Notes: generated by a model not told the origin, from the sequence alone. Positions 42,623-52,780 are shown, counted from the first letter of the stretch. The stretch: DNA of 64,000 bases from JBCBCP01 sp039817385 (GCA_039817385.1 JBCBVY010000003.1:124001-188000); one strand, 5' to 3'. Translations and numbers: made by a program.

Positions 42623-42659
42623 CTGTGTTGTCCTGTTGTCTGAAGTGAGGTCTGGGGTC

Positions 42660-42992
42660 TCAGACACAGACAGGCGGCGCACGGGCCGTGGCGCTGACGG
42701 GCTGCGCGGGGGTGGCGCGCAGGCGCAGGGTTGGCGGGTCCAGCAGGATCAACCGTTCTGGCAGCGCCGTGGCAGTAGCAGGCGGCGCTGCGGCAGCCAG
42801 CATTGTCGCCTCGGGGCAGACATGGGGCACGTCCATCGGCTGGCCGTCCGCATCCGTCAGGACAACCATCACCACGTTTCCGACGCAGATCACCATGTGA
42901 CCCGCCGGACCATCCGCGGCCCGCGCCGACGCAAACGCCTGGGACGTCACGACAATCAGCAGGGCCGACAGGATATGCAGCAACGCGCGCAC
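42660..42992 (-). CDS. Small secreted protein upstream of the copper chaperone
   Basis: A 110-residue protein with a clear signal peptide (MRALLHILSALLIVVTSQAFAS). Two cysteines are spaced VICVGNVVM...VPHVC, and a third is near the C terminus. It has some likeness to DUF2946-type copper-associated proteins, but I cannot assign it. Being in one unit with PCu(A)C suggests a role in periplasmic copper handling, which is inference. Confidence 0.7.
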   Translation of the reverse strand: MRALLHILSALLIVVTSQAFASARAADGPAGHMVICVGNVVMVVLTDADGQPMDVPHVCPEATMLAAAAPPATATALPERLILLDPPTLRLRATPAQPVSATARAPPVCV

Positions 42993-43040
42993 GCCTATGA
43001 CATAAGCCCGCGCGGGGACCTTGGCGAGTGCGGCAAAGGG

Positions 43041-44159
43041 TCAGGCCGCGAGGTAAGCGCCGAGTCTTTCTAACCCCGCTTCAAGCGTGTCCCGCGGGTT
43101 GGCAAAGCCGATGCGCGCGTAGCCTTCCATGTCAAAGGCGCTGCCGGGGGTGAGCATCACGCCGGTCTTGTGTAGAAGGTCGATGCAGAACGGCTCTGAC
43201 GGGTTCGCGCCGTCGATGTGCAGCATAGCCGTTGTTCCGGCTTGCGGCTTGACCCAGCGCACGCGGGGCTGGGTGCGGGTCCAATCCGACAGCAGGGCGA
43301 GGTTGCCACGGGTGATCTGGCGCGACCGGGCGAGGATCGCGTCCTTCGCGCCCAATGCAATGGCGCCGAGGTGGTCGTTGATCACCCCCACCGAGATCGT
43401 GTCGTAGTCGCGGTGGATCAGCACCGCTTCCGTCACTTCCGGCGGGGCGACGATCCAGCCGGTGCGCAGGCCCGCGAGCGAGAAGGCCTTGGACAGGCCC
43501 GCCGTGCTGATGCCGCGCGGGGAGATGTCGGCGATGGAGGGCGACATGCCGTCCCCTTCCTGGCCCGTGCCGCGGTAGACCTCATCGCACAGCACATAGG
43601 CGCCCACCCGTTCGGCGATCCGCGCGATTTCTTCCAGCATGGGGCGGGGGATCAGCGCGCCGGTGGGGTTGTTCGGGTTGGTCAGGGCGATCAGGCGGGT
43701 TTCGTCCGTGACAAGCGCGCGGAGCGCATCGAGGTCGGGCAGGAAGCCGTCTTCGGCGCGCAGGCGCAGCGTGTCCACCCGCGCACCGATACTGGCGGGG
43801 ATTGAGTAGTGTTGTTGGTAGGTCGGCACGACCGCAACAACATGATCGGCGCGGCTGACCAGCGCTTTGTGGACCAGCATGTTGGCGGCGATTGTGCCGT
43901 GGGTGACGGTGATGTTCGCCGGGGCCGCACGGTCATAAAGGCCCGCGATGGCGCCGCGCAGGGTGTCCGAGCCTTCGATGGCGCCGTAGGTCAGGCGCAG
44001 CGGCAGAAGCTCGGACAGATCCGCGCGGTTGCGCCCGGCGAGGTGCAGCAGCTCTTCAACCGTGATGGAGGCGACGCAGGTTTCGGCCAAGTTATAAGCG
44101 CAGCGGGTTTCCCACGCGTTCATCCACTGTTCGACCTTGAAGGGTTCGATGTGCATCAC
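43041..44159 (-). CDS. PLP-dependent class I/II aminotransferase
   Basis: A 372-residue fold-type I enzyme. The active-site lysine is in STAGLSKAFSLAGLRTGWI, with TNPNNPTGALI and CDEVYRG before it and ARIGFANP near the end. The substrate is not clear; the family includes aspartate-type aminotransferases and capreomycidine-synthase-like enzymes. It stands 98 bp downstream of rpmB, separated by a terminator. Confidence 0.9.
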   Translation of the reverse strand: MMHIEPFKVEQWMNAWETRCAYNLAETCVASITVEELLHLAGRNRADLSELLPLRLTYGAIEGSDTLRGAIAGLYDRAAPANITVTHGTIAANMLVHKALVSRADHVVAVVPTYQQHYSIPASIGARVDTLRLRAEDGFLPDLDALRALVTDETRLIALTNPNNPTGALIPRPMLEEIARIAERVGAYVLCDEVYRGTGQEGDGMSPSIADISPRGISTAGLSKAFSLAGLRTGWIVAPPEVTEAVLIHRDYDTISVGVINDHLGAIALGAKDAILARSRQITRGNLALLSDWTRTQPRVRWVKPQAGTTAMLHIDGANPSEPFCIDLLHKTGVMLTPGSAFDMEGYARIGFANPRDTLEAGLERLGAYLAA

Positions 44160-44210
44160 GGCTCCTGTCTTTGGGGAAGCGTACCCCGCCCTTGTTCCCG
44201 ACCCAAACGC

Positions 44211-44233
44211 AAAAGGCCCCCCGATGGGAGGCC
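44211..44233 (-). terminator. Rho-independent terminator after rpmB
   Basis: On the minus strand GGGCCTCCC (44233-44225) pairs with GGGGGGCC and is followed by TTTT (44214-44211), a short GC-rich stem with a 3-nt loop. It begins 25 bp after the rpmB stop. Confidence 0.75.
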
Positions 44234-44257
44234 CTTACGGTCGGGATGGAGGCCCGT

Positions 44258-44560
44258 TCAGCTTGCCGCGTCGAGGGCCGATGCGGTCGACTTCGCGATC
44301 TCTTTTTTGACCTTCAGCGCGCGCGCGGACAGCTCGGTGTCCTTTGCCTTGGCGAGGAACTGGTCCAGGCCGCCGCGGTGATCGACGCTGCGCAGGGCCG
44401 CCGCGGAGATGCGCAGCTTGATGGCGCGGCCCAGCGTTTCGGATTGCAGGGACACGTCGTTCAAGTTCGGCAGGAACCGGCGCTTGGTCTTGTTGTTGGC
44501 GTGGCTGACATTGTTGCCAGACATCGGGCCTTTTCCGGTCAGTTCGCAGACACGCGACAT
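44258..44560 (-). CDS. rpmB: 50S ribosomal protein L28
   Basis: A 100-residue ribosomal protein with MSRVCELTGKGPMSGNNVSH, NKTKRRFLPNLNDV and the alphaproteobacterial C-terminal KKEIAKS extension. The start at 44560 is fixed by homology and by AGGAAAAG upstream. It is a single-gene unit closed by a terminator. Its leader contains a strong hairpin at 44614-44635. Confidence 0.98.
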   Translation of the reverse strand: MSRVCELTGKGPMSGNNVSHANNKTKRRFLPNLNDVSLQSETLGRAIKLRISAAALRSVDHRGGLDQFLAKAKDTELSARALKVKKEIAKSTASALDAAS

Positions 44561-44613
44561 GGGCTTTTCCTCTCGAGTGTGACGCCGAGGCGGGGGACCT
44601 CTTTGAAGCGCCA

Positions 44614-44635
44614 AACGCCGCCCGGTGGCGGCGTT
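44614..44635 (-). other. Strong stem-loop in the rpmB leader
   Basis: AACGCCGCC (44614-44622) pairs perfectly with GGCGGCGTT (44627-44635) around a CGGT loop, about 54 bp upstream of the rpmB start. No T-run follows. It could be an autoregulatory leader structure or a protein-binding site; there is no upstream gene on this strand for it to terminate. Confidence 0.5.
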
Positions 44636-44772
44636 CGTGAATTTGGTTTGCGGGCAATAGGTCGAATCAGGCGGGCGGTCAAGACGTTTGGGCGGCGGTT
44701 TACGCCGCAAGGTCATGCTTGGCCCCTTGCGGCGGCGCGCGCAAGGTGGCGCAGGGACAAAAGGACGAACAG

Positions 44773-45846
44773 ATGCAAGCCACCGATCTGATTGTGAACC
44801 GCGCGGCGCTCAGCGAGACCGAAATCGCGCAGGCGCCCGTGTCGGAGCCTGCGGAGGGCGAGGCGCTGATCCGCATCAGCCGCTTTGCGCTGACGGCCAA
44901 CAACATCACCTATGCGGTCGCCCCTGTCCAGATCGGCTATTGGCGGTTCTTTCCGGTGGCCCGGGAAGGTTGGGGCCGGGTGCCGGTCTGGGGCTTTGGC
45001 GACGTGGTCGCCTCCCGCTCGGAGGTGCCGGAGGGCACACGGGTTTACGGCTATTTCCCGATGTCCTCGCACCTGACCCTTCAGCCGGGGCGCGTGCGCG
45101 CGCACGGGTTCATGGATGCCGCGCCGCACCGGCAGGAGATGGCGAAGATCTACAACCAGTATTCCGCGGTTGCCGCCGACCCCGCTTATGCGCCGGACCG
45201 CGAAGGGGTCATCGCGCTCTTCCGGCCGCTGTTCACCACCTCTTTCCTGCTGGATGACATGCTGCGGCGATCTGAGATGTTTGGGGCGTCGCAGGTGGTG
45301 CTGTCCTCTGCCTCCTCCAAGACGGCGCTTGGCCTTGCGTTCCTGCTGCACCGGGCCGGGGTGCGGACGGTCGGGCTGACCTCATCCGGGAATGTGGCGT
45401 TTTGCGAGGGGTTGGGCGTCTATGACGACGTGGTGACCTATGATGCGTTGACCGGGATGGACCCGGTGAAGACCGCTTTTGTCGATATGGCCGGATCGGC
45501 GGAGCTACTGCGGACCGTCCATGCCCATTTTGGCGATGCGCTGGTCAATTCCTGCCGGGTCGGGCTGACCCATTGGCAGGACACCGCGAACTGGGTGGAC
45601 GGGCTGGAGGGCGGGCCGAAGCCGTACTTCTTCTTTGCCCCCACCTATGCCGAAGAGCGGATCGCCGAATGGGGCCGGGACGGGTTGCAAGCGCGGCTGG
45701 GGGCGGCATGGGGCGCCTTTATCGCCGGGGCGGAAGGCTGGCTGAGGATCGTTGAAGGCACCGGGCCCGAGGCGGTTCAGGCCCGGTATCTCGAGATTCT
45801 CGCAGGCCGGATGGACCCGGCAGAGGGGTATTTGCTGGGGATGTGA
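44773..45846 (+). CDS. DUF2855 family protein
   Basis: A 357-residue protein matching DUF2855 (LTANNITYAVAPVQIGYWRF FPV and YGYFPMSSHLTLQPG). The middle section (ASQVVLSSASSKTALGLAFL) looks like a distant alcohol-dehydrogenase-type Rossmann fold. The function is unknown. The start at 44773 is the family start. It is monocistronic, divergent from rpmB and convergent with meaB. Confidence 0.85.
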   Translation: MQATDLIVNRAALSETEIAQAPVSEPAEGEALIRISRFALTANNITYAVAPVQIGYWRFFPVAREGWGRVPVWGFGDVVASRSEVPEGTRVYGYFPMSSHLTLQPGRVRAHGFMDAAPHRQEMAKIYNQYSAVAADPAYAPDREGVIALFRPLFTTSFLLDDMLRRSEMFGASQVVLSSASSKTALGLAFLLHRAGVRTVGLTSSGNVAFCEGLGVYDDVVTYDALTGMDPVKTAFVDMAGSAELLRTVHAHFGDALVNSCRVGLTHWQDTANWVDGLEGGPKPYFFFAPTYAEERIAEWGRDGLQARLGAAWGAFIAGAEGWLRIVEGTGPEAVQARYLEILAGRMDPAEGYLLGM

Positions 45847-45850
45847 GCAA

Positions 45851-45914
45851 AGATGGGCAGATTGCCCATCCTACGGTGTTGCAGCGTGTTGTAGGATGGG
45901 CAATCTGCCCATCT
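45851..45914. repeat. Inverted pair of 24-bp palindromic repeats
   Basis: Arm 45851-45874 is an exact reverse complement of arm 45891-45914, separated by 16 bp. Each arm itself folds (GATGGGCA-GAT-TGCCCATC). It lies between the convergent DUF2855 and meaB genes and may act as a two-way terminator. It shares GTAGGATGGGCAAT with 42103-42130. Confidence 0.9.
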
Positions 45915-45930
45915 GCGGTGACCGGCGCGG

Positions 45931-46899
45931 TCACCCCCGCCCCAGCATCCCGAGCATCTGGGCGGAGGCCGCGCCCGGGTCCATTTCACCGCGCGCAACG
46001 CGGCCCCCAAGGTCCTGCATCGCCGCCTTCACATGCGGCATCGCAAGCTGCGCGAGCAGCGCGGTGCGCACGTCTTCTTCGAACCAGTATTGCGCCTGTG
46101 CGGCGCGTGTGGCGTCAAAGTGCCCTGTCTCGCGCCGCCAGTCTGTGAGGCGCTGCATCGCGTCCCAAGCCTCGCTCAAGCCCGTCTCTGACAGCGCGGA
46201 AACCATCATCGCCGCCGGAAAGCCTTCGGGATCCTGCGCGCGTTTGCGCAGCAGGCGCAGCGCACCCGCGTAATCGGCGCAGGTCCGGGTGGCGGCGGGT
46301 TTCAGATCGCCATCGGCCTTGTTCACAAGGATCAGGTCGGCCATTTCCATGATCCCGCGTTTCACGCCCTGAAGTTCATCCCCGCCCGCAGGCGCGAGCA
46401 GCAGGATGAACAGGTCCGCCATCTGGGCGACCACCGTTTCGGACTGGCCCACGCCCACCGTCTCAATCAGCACCACGTCGAACCCTGCCGCCTCGCACAG
46501 GCGCACGGCCTCGCGCGAACGCTGCGCGACGCCGCCCAGGTGAGTCTGGCTGGGACTGGGGCGGATGAAGGCGTTCGGATCGCGCGACAGGCGGTCCATC
46601 CGGGTCTTGTCGCCCAGGATCGAGCCACCGCTGCGCGCCGAGGACGGGTCCACCGCCAGCACGGCAACGCGCTTGCCTTGCGCGGTCAGCATCATGCCGA
46701 AGGCTTCGATAAAGGTGCTTTTGCCCACCCCGGGCGTGCCCGACAGGCCAATGCGCAGCGCCTGTTTGTCCCGCGGCAGCGCCGACAGCAACGCCGCGGC
46801 CTGCACGCGGTGATCGGCGCGCGTGCTTTCCACCAGCGTGATTGCGCGCGACAGCGTGCGGCGGTCGCCCTGAAGCAGTTTGTCAGCGTTGATCGTCAT
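45931..46899 (-). CDS. meaB: MeaB/ArgK-type GTPase (methylmalonyl-CoA mutase chaperone)
   Basis: A 322-residue G3E GTPase that protects and reloads methylmalonyl-CoA mutase with adenosylcobalamin. The Walker A is GLSGTPGVGKSTFIEAFG; VLAVDPSS, ETVGVGQSE and LVNKADGD follow. I set the start at 46899, the family start, just before a divergent hrpB gene. The mutase itself is not in the window. Confidence 0.93.
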   Translation of the reverse strand: MTINADKLLQGDRRTLSRAITLVESTRADHRVQAAALLSALPRDKQALRIGLSGTPGVGKSTFIEAFGMMLTAQGKRVAVLAVDPSSARSGGSILGDKTRMDRLSRDPNAFIRPSPSQTHLGGVAQRSREAVRLCEAAGFDVVLIETVGVGQSETVVAQMADLFILLLAPAGGDELQGVKRGIMEMADLILVNKADGDLKPAATRTCADYAGALRLLRKRAQDPEGFPAAMMVSALSETGLSEAWDAMQRLTDWRRETGHFDATRAAQAQYWFEEDVRTALLAQLAMPHVKAAMQDLGGRVARGEMDPGAASAQMLGMLGRG

Positions 46900-46972
46900 G
46901 CCCCGCCTTGTCCGGGCTTGGCGCGGGAATGTCCAGCTTGGCCTTTGATGTTTGCGCTGGCATGAAGCGGGG

Positions 46973-49366
46973 ATGGACCTGCCCATTGATCCCCTGCTGC
47001 CCGAGATTTGCCGGACGCTTGCCGATGCGGGCCGTCTGGTGCTGGAGGCGCCGCCGGGGGCCGGCAAGACGACACGGGTGCCGCTCGCGCTGCTGGAGGC
47101 GGGGTATCCGGGCCGCATCCTGATGCTGGAGCCGCGCCGTTTGGCCGCGCGGGCCGCAGCCGAACGGATGGCGCAGAGCCTGGGCGAAGAGGTCGGGCGC
47201 ACGGTGGGCTACCGCGTGCGCGGGGAGAGCGCGGTGTCGAAGGCCACGCGGATCGAGGTCGTGACCGAGGGCATCCTGACCCGCATGATTCAAGACGCGC
47301 CGGACCTGCCCGGGGTCGGCACGGTGATCTTTGACGAATTCCACGAACGGTCCTTAAACGCCGATCTGGGGCTCGCGCTATGTGCGGAGGTGGCGGACGC
47401 GCTGCGGGACGATCTGCGCCTGCTGGTGATGTCGGCGACGCTGGATGCCGCGCCGGTGGCCCAGATGCTGGGTGCGCCGCGCCTGCGGGCAGAGGGGCGA
47501 TCTTTTGACGTCACGCCCCACTGGCTGCCACGCCCTTTAGGTCAGGCGCGGTTCGAGGGCGCGGTGGCGGGACTGGTGCGGCAGGCGCTGGAGGAACAGG
47601 ACGGCTCGGCGCTGGTCTTCCTGCCCGGGGAGGGGGAAATCCGCCGCGTTAGCGCGCTGCTGACGGACCTGCCCTGCCCTGTCCTGCCGCTTTATGGCGC
47701 GCTCGACCCGGCGGCGCAGCGGCGGGCTGTGACGGCAACGGGATCGCGGCGCGTGGTGCTGGCCACATCCATTGCAGAGACGTCCCTGACTCTGCCGGAC
47801 ATCCGCATCGTCGTGGATGGCGGGCGGTCGCGGCGGGCGCTGTTTGACCCGGCCTCGGGCATGTCGCGGCTGGTGACGGAGCGGGTGACGCGGGCGGAGG
47901 CGGTGCAGCGCGCGGGCCGTGCGGGGCGTGTAGCGGCGGGCCATGCCTACAAGCTCTGGACGCGGGGCGAAGACGGGGCGCTGGCGGCCTTTCCCCCGCC
48001 CGAGGTGGAGGCGGGCGACTTGGCATCGCTGGCCTTGGAGCTGGCGGTTTGGGGGGCGGAGGCGGGCGATTTGAAATTCGTCACGCCGCCCCACGCCGCG
48101 CGTCTGGCAGAGGCGCGCGGGCTGCTGGGGATGCTGGGCGCGCTGGACCCGGCGGGGCGGATCACGGCGTATGGGCGGGCGCTGGCGGCCCTGCCCCTGC
48201 ACCCACGGCTGGGCCACATGCTGACCCGCGGCGGGCGGGGCGCCGCGCGGCTTGCCGCGCTGCTGGCAGAACGGGACGTGCTGCGCGGCGCGGGGGTTGA
48301 CCTGCGGCTGCGGCTGGACGCGCTGAAGGATCCGGGCCGGTTTGGCGGCGCGCTGAATCGGGGCGCGTTGGAGCGGGTGCGGTCCGAGGCCAAACGGCTC
48401 GCGCGGCGCGAAGGGACCGGGCCGGAGCGCCTCGGCGCGCTAGCGGCCCTCGCCTATCCCGACCGGGTCGGGCTGCGCCGTAAGGGGGATGCGCCGCGCT
48501 TTGTGCTGTCGGGCGGCAAGGGAGCGGTGATGCCCGAAGGCGATGCGCTGGCGGGCGCGCGGCTGATCGTGGCGACCGATCTGGACGGCAACCCGCGCGA
48601 GGCGCGCATCCGGCAGGCCGCCGAGATCAGCGAGGCGGAGCTGCGCGCGGTTCATGGCGATCAGATCGGCTGGCATGACCTGTGCACCTGGTCCCGCCGC
48701 GAAGGGCGCGTGCTGGCGCGGCAGCAGGAGCGGTTTGGGGCCTTGGTGCTGGATGACCGGGCGTGGCGCGATGCGCCGCCCGAGGCGGTGGCCGAGGCGA
48801 TGCTGGACGGTGTGCTGCAGCTGGGCCTGTTGCCAGACGCGCGGGCGGCGCGGTTTCTGGCGCGGGTGCAGCTGATCCACGAAGGCTGGGACGAAGGCGC
48901 GCTGCTGGAGAGCGCAGAGGATTGGCTGTTGCCCTTCCTGACCGGCGTACGGTCGGCGGCGGACTGGAAGGCGTTAGATCTTTTGCCTGCGCTTGAGGCG
49001 CGGCTGGGCTGGGACGGGATACAGGCGCTGGACCGGGAGGTGCCGCCCGCATTTGTCACGCCGCTGGGCCGGAAGGTGGCCATCGATTATGACGGGGAAG
49101 TGCCGCAGATCGCGCTGCGCCTGCAAGAGCTGTTCGGCGTGACCGTGCACCCGAAGGTTGGGGGGCAGCCGCTGCAAGTGACGCTTTTGTCCCCCGCACA
49201 ACGGCCCATCCAGATCACGATGGACCTGCCGGGGTTCTGGAAGGGCTCTTATGCGGACGTGCGCAAGGACATGCGCGCCCGCTATCCCAGGCATCCTTGG
49301 CCCGAAGACCCGACCGAGGCTGACCCGACCCTGCGCGCCAAGCGACGGGGGGCGCCCAATCCTTGA
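46973..49366 (+). CDS. hrpB: HrpB, DEAH-type ATP-dependent helicase
   Basis: A 797-residue helicase. The Walker A is EAPPGAGKTTRVPLALLEAG, DEFH is in IFDEFHERSLNADLGL, SAT is at VMSATLDAAP, and QRAGRAGR is in AVQRAGRAGRVAAG. The HrpB-specific C-terminal domain follows. Its exact RNA role is unknown. It ends ...PNP with the stop in a palindrome shared, mirrored, with the convergent gnd. Confidence 0.93.
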   Translation: MDLPIDPLLPEICRTLADAGRLVLEAPPGAGKTTRVPLALLEAGYPGRILMLEPRRLAARAAAERMAQSLGEEVGRTVGYRVRGESAVSKATRIEVVTEGILTRMIQDAPDLPGVGTVIFDEFHERSLNADLGLALCAEVADALRDDLRLLVMSATLDAAPVAQMLGAPRLRAEGRSFDVTPHWLPRPLGQARFEGAVAGLVRQALEEQDGSALVFLPGEGEIRRVSALLTDLPCPVLPLYGALDPAAQRRAVTATGSRRVVLATSIAETSLTLPDIRIVVDGGRSRRALFDPASGMSRLVTERVTRAEAVQRAGRAGRVAAGHAYKLWTRGEDGALAAFPPPEVEAGDLASLALELAVWGAEAGDLKFVTPPHAARLAEARGLLGMLGALDPAGRITAYGRALAALPLHPRLGHMLTRGGRGAARLAALLAERDVLRGAGVDLRLRLDALKDPGRFGGALNRGALERVRSEAKRLARREGTGPERLGALAALAYPDRVGLRRKGDAPRFVLSGGKGAVMPEGDALAGARLIVATDLDGNPREARIRQAAEISEAELRAVHGDQIGWHDLCTWSRREGRVLARQQERFGALVLDDRAWRDAPPEAVAEAMLDGVLQLGLLPDARAARFLARVQLIHEGWDEGALLESAEDWLLPFLTGVRSAADWKALDLLPALEARLGWDGIQALDREVPPAFVTPLGRKVAIDYDGEVPQIALRLQELFGVTVHPKVGGQPLQVTLLSPAQRPIQITMDLPGFWKGSYADVRKDMRARYPRHPWPEDPTEADPTLRAKRRGAPNP

Positions 49367-49420
49367 AGGATTGGACTCCGTCAAATCTTCAAGATTTGAC
49401 CCGCGGCGCTCCTTCAAGGA
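49356..49420. repeat. Three palindromes at the convergent hrpB/gnd junction
   Basis: CCAATCC-TTGAA-GGATTGG (49356-49374), a perfect 21-bp palindrome with arms GTCAAATCTT/AAGATTTGAC (49380-49400), and TCCTTCAAGGA (49410-49420). The outer two share the core TCCTT-AAGGA. Each supplies the final Pro codon and TGA of the gene next to it. It is a likely two-way terminator and probably a dispersed repeat. Confidence 0.85.
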
Positions 49421-50814
49421 TCGCGTTGCCAGTCGCCGTGGTGTTTGCCGTCCATGTCCCAGCGTTCGAACCCGTGATTGCCAAAGAAGTCGCGTTGGGC
49501 CTGGATCATGTTTGCTGTGCCGCGTGAGAGCATCATCGTGTCATGCCAGCTCAGCGCCGCGGCGAGCGCCGGGATCGGCTGGCCCAGCGCAGCGGAGGCG
49601 GCGACGGTGCGGCGCAGGCCGGGGATCGCGGATTTGAGCGCCTTGCGCATCGGCTCCGACAGGATCAGATGACCGTGCGGCAGGCCGCCCCGCACCGCCG
49701 CCGCGATATCATCCAGCAGCGCGGAGCGGATAATGCAGCCCGCGCGCCAGATCTCGGCGATGCGGGCGAGATCGAGACCCCAGTCGAACTCTTCGGAGGC
49801 GGCGGACAGGATGCGGAAGCCCTGACCGTGGCCAAGGATGCGGCCCGCGAGCAGGGCGTTTTCCAGATCTCCCATGCTGGGCAGGTCTGCCTCCAGCACA
49901 GCGGGGTTCAAAAGACCGGCGCGGCGCGTCTCCTTTTCCGAAGACCAGCTGCGCGCGCCCACCGCCGCCTCGATGGTCGAGGCGCTTTGCCCCATCTTCA
50001 GCGCTTCGATCAAGGTCCAGCGGCCCGTGCCCTTCTGGCCCGCCTTGTCCGCGATCACGTCGACCATCGGCTTGCCGGTCTTGCTGTCCGTGGAGCGCAG
50101 CGCGCGGGCGGTCACGTCAATCAGGTAGGAGGCCAGCGGGCCGGCCCGCCAGCTGTCAAAGACCTTGCCGATGTCCCCCGCAGACAGGCGAAATTCCTCG
50201 CGCAGAACACCGTACACCTCGGCGATCATCTGCATGTCCGCGTATTCAATACCGTTATGCACCGTCTTGACGAAATGGCCCGCCCCGCCGGGGCCAAGGT
50301 GGGCAACGCAGGGGCTGCCCTCGTGCTGTGCCGCGATGGCCTCGGCCATTGGCTGAAACTGCGCCCAGCTGTGGTCCGTGCCGCCAACCATTATGGAGGG
50401 GCCGTGCCGCGCGCCCTCTTCGCCGCCCGACACGCCCATGCCGACGAAGTGCAGGCCGGTGCCTTGCAGGGCCTCGGTCCGGCGGTTCGTGGCGTTGAAG
50501 TCGGAATTGCCGCCGTCGATGATCGTGTCGCCTTCGCCTAGGTGAGGGCGCAGGGCGGCGATCATGTCGTCCACGGGCTGGCCCGAGGGGATCATCATCA
50601 AGATCGTGCGGGGGGTTTTGATCGACTGAACGAACTCTGCCAGTTCAGCATGGCCGGTGACGGTGCCGACGTTTTTGGCTTCCTCAAGGAAAGGCGCAAT
50701 CCAGGCCGCCTCGCGATTGGAGACAGCGACGGCAAAGCCCTTTTCCGCGAAGTTCAGGGCCAACGCGCGGCCCATCGTGCCAAGGCCGTAGACGCCGATA
50801 TCCGCTGTGCTCAT
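49414..50814 (-). CDS. gnd: 6-phosphogluconate dehydrogenase, decarboxylating
   Basis: Pentose-phosphate enzyme of 466 residues. YGLGTMGRALALN binds NADP, IIDGGNSDFNAT and MGVSGGEEGARHGPSIMVGG are family motifs, and the catalytic lysine lies in GHFVKTVHNGIEYADMQ. The C-terminal helical domain includes GQKGTGRWT. The length matches the long dimeric form. It stands alone, convergent with hrpB. Confidence 0.96.
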   Translation of the reverse strand: MSTADIGVYGLGTMGRALALNFAEKGFAVAVSNREAAWIAPFLEEAKNVGTVTGHAELAEFVQSIKTPRTILMMIPSGQPVDDMIAALRPHLGEGDTIIDGGNSDFNATNRRTEALQGTGLHFVGMGVSGGEEGARHGPSIMVGGTDHSWAQFQPMAEAIAAQHEGSPCVAHLGPGGAGHFVKTVHNGIEYADMQMIAEVYGVLREEFRLSAGDIGKVFDSWRAGPLASYLIDVTARALRSTDSKTGKPMVDVIADKAGQKGTGRWTLIEALKMGQSASTIEAAVGARSWSSEKETRRAGLLNPAVLEADLPSMGDLENALLAGRILGHGQGFRILSAASEEFDWGLDLARIAEIWRAGCIIRSALLDDIAAAVRGGLPHGHLILSEPMRKALKSAIPGLRRTVAASAALGQPIPALAAALSWHDTMMLSRGTANMIQAQRDFFGNHGFERWDMDGKHHGDWQRDP

Positions 50815-50870
50815 GCGTGCCTCCCGTTTTCGGTCACCCTAGCGGGTGGGCGCCGGCCTGCAAGGGTGGG

Positions 50871-50893
50871 CGGTGGGTTTGCACCCACCCTAC
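50871..50893. repeat. Palindrome at the stop of the ketopantoate-reductase-like gene
   Basis: GGTGGGT/ACCCACC followed by CTAC. Read on the minus strand it is GTAGGGTGGGT, and its TAG is the stop codon of the gene at 50890-51864. It is the same family as 806-832 and 56370-56424. Confidence 0.8.
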
Positions 50894-51864
50894 GCGATGC
50901 CCTGTGGGCAGAGGCGTGGTGGGCCTTCGTTTGCCGCCTCAGCGTTGCGGATCGCGGCGGCGATGGCCGTGTTGATCGGCGTAGGCACACCATGCGCTGC
51001 GCCCAGCGCGATGATGTGGCCTTGCAGCGCGTCGATTTCGGTCAGGCGGCGCTGGGTCAGGTCATCCCACATCGACGACCGCGCCGAAGAGTCGATCGTG
51101 AGCATCTGCGCCGCGATGCGCCGGAACAGCGGCGTGGGCAGGCGCAGGATGTGCGGGATCAGCCTGGGCGGGGCTGCGGTTGTCTTGGCGGGGGTGATGC
51201 CCGCGGCCTTCAGCACGCGCAGCGCCTCGGCCATCTGGTCCGCCAGCAGGCGGCGCCATGCGCGGTCCTGAAGCTGGTCCAGGATCGGGATATCGGCCAG
51301 CGCGTTGGGCGCATTGTTGAGATTGATCAGGAGCTTTCCGTACTGGACCGCACGGATGTCCTTGTGGGCCTGAAAGATCAGCGCCTTGGCGGTCAGGTCC
51401 GGCAGCGGGCCGTCCTGCACGAGGATATCGCCAGAGGTGGCCCGGTGGAAATGGCCCGGGCCAGGGCGGACCACGTTAAAGGGCACCATTGCCGCGCGCA
51501 CGTCGTGCTCGGGGAGGTGCGCGCGCAGGGCTGCCACCGCATCGAGGCCGTTTTGCAGGCTGAGCACGGGGATCCCCTTTGGCGCGTAGCGGGCGATGTT
51601 GGCCGCGATGTCCGCAGTTGCGGCGGTTTTGCAGGTGACGAGGATGATCTCGGCGTCTTCGAAGATCGCCGGGTCTTCGCTGGCTTTGGGGGCGCGGGTG
51701 GTTGCATCGAGGCCCGCGTAATCCGTCAGGCGCAGGGGCGCAGCGCGCAGGTCGGCGAGAGTCTGGCCCCGCGCCAGCAGACGCACCTGATGTCCGGCCG
51801 CGGCGAGCAGGCCGCCGGTGAAGCAGCCGATGGCCCCGGCCCCACCGACCGCGATGCGGGTCAT
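50890..51864 (-). CDS. 2-dehydropantoate 2-reductase-like protein
   Basis: A 324-residue ApbA/PanE-type enzyme. GGAGAIGCFTGGLLAAAG binds NADPH; VLSLQNGLDA, KLLINLNNAPNALADI and SSMWDDL are family features. It may make pantoate for coenzyme A or be one of the paralogues acting on other 2-oxo acids. The start at 51864 is the family start. It overlaps the preceding unit only through a short gap after argF. Confidence 0.85.
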   Translation of the reverse strand: MTRIAVGGAGAIGCFTGGLLAAAGHQVRLLARGQTLADLRAAPLRLTDYAGLDATTRAPKASEDPAIFEDAEIILVTCKTAATADIAANIARYAPKGIPVLSLQNGLDAVAALRAHLPEHDVRAAMVPFNVVRPGPGHFHRATSGDILVQDGPLPDLTAKALIFQAHKDIRAVQYGKLLINLNNAPNALADIPILDQLQDRAWRRLLADQMAEALRVLKAAGITPAKTTAAPPRLIPHILRLPTPLFRRIAAQMLTIDSSARSSMWDDLTQRRLTEIDALQGHIIALGAAHGVPTPINTAIAAAIRNAEAANEGPPRLCPQGIA

Positions 51865-51874
51865 TTGAAGACCT

Positions 51875-52780
<906 letters not shown>

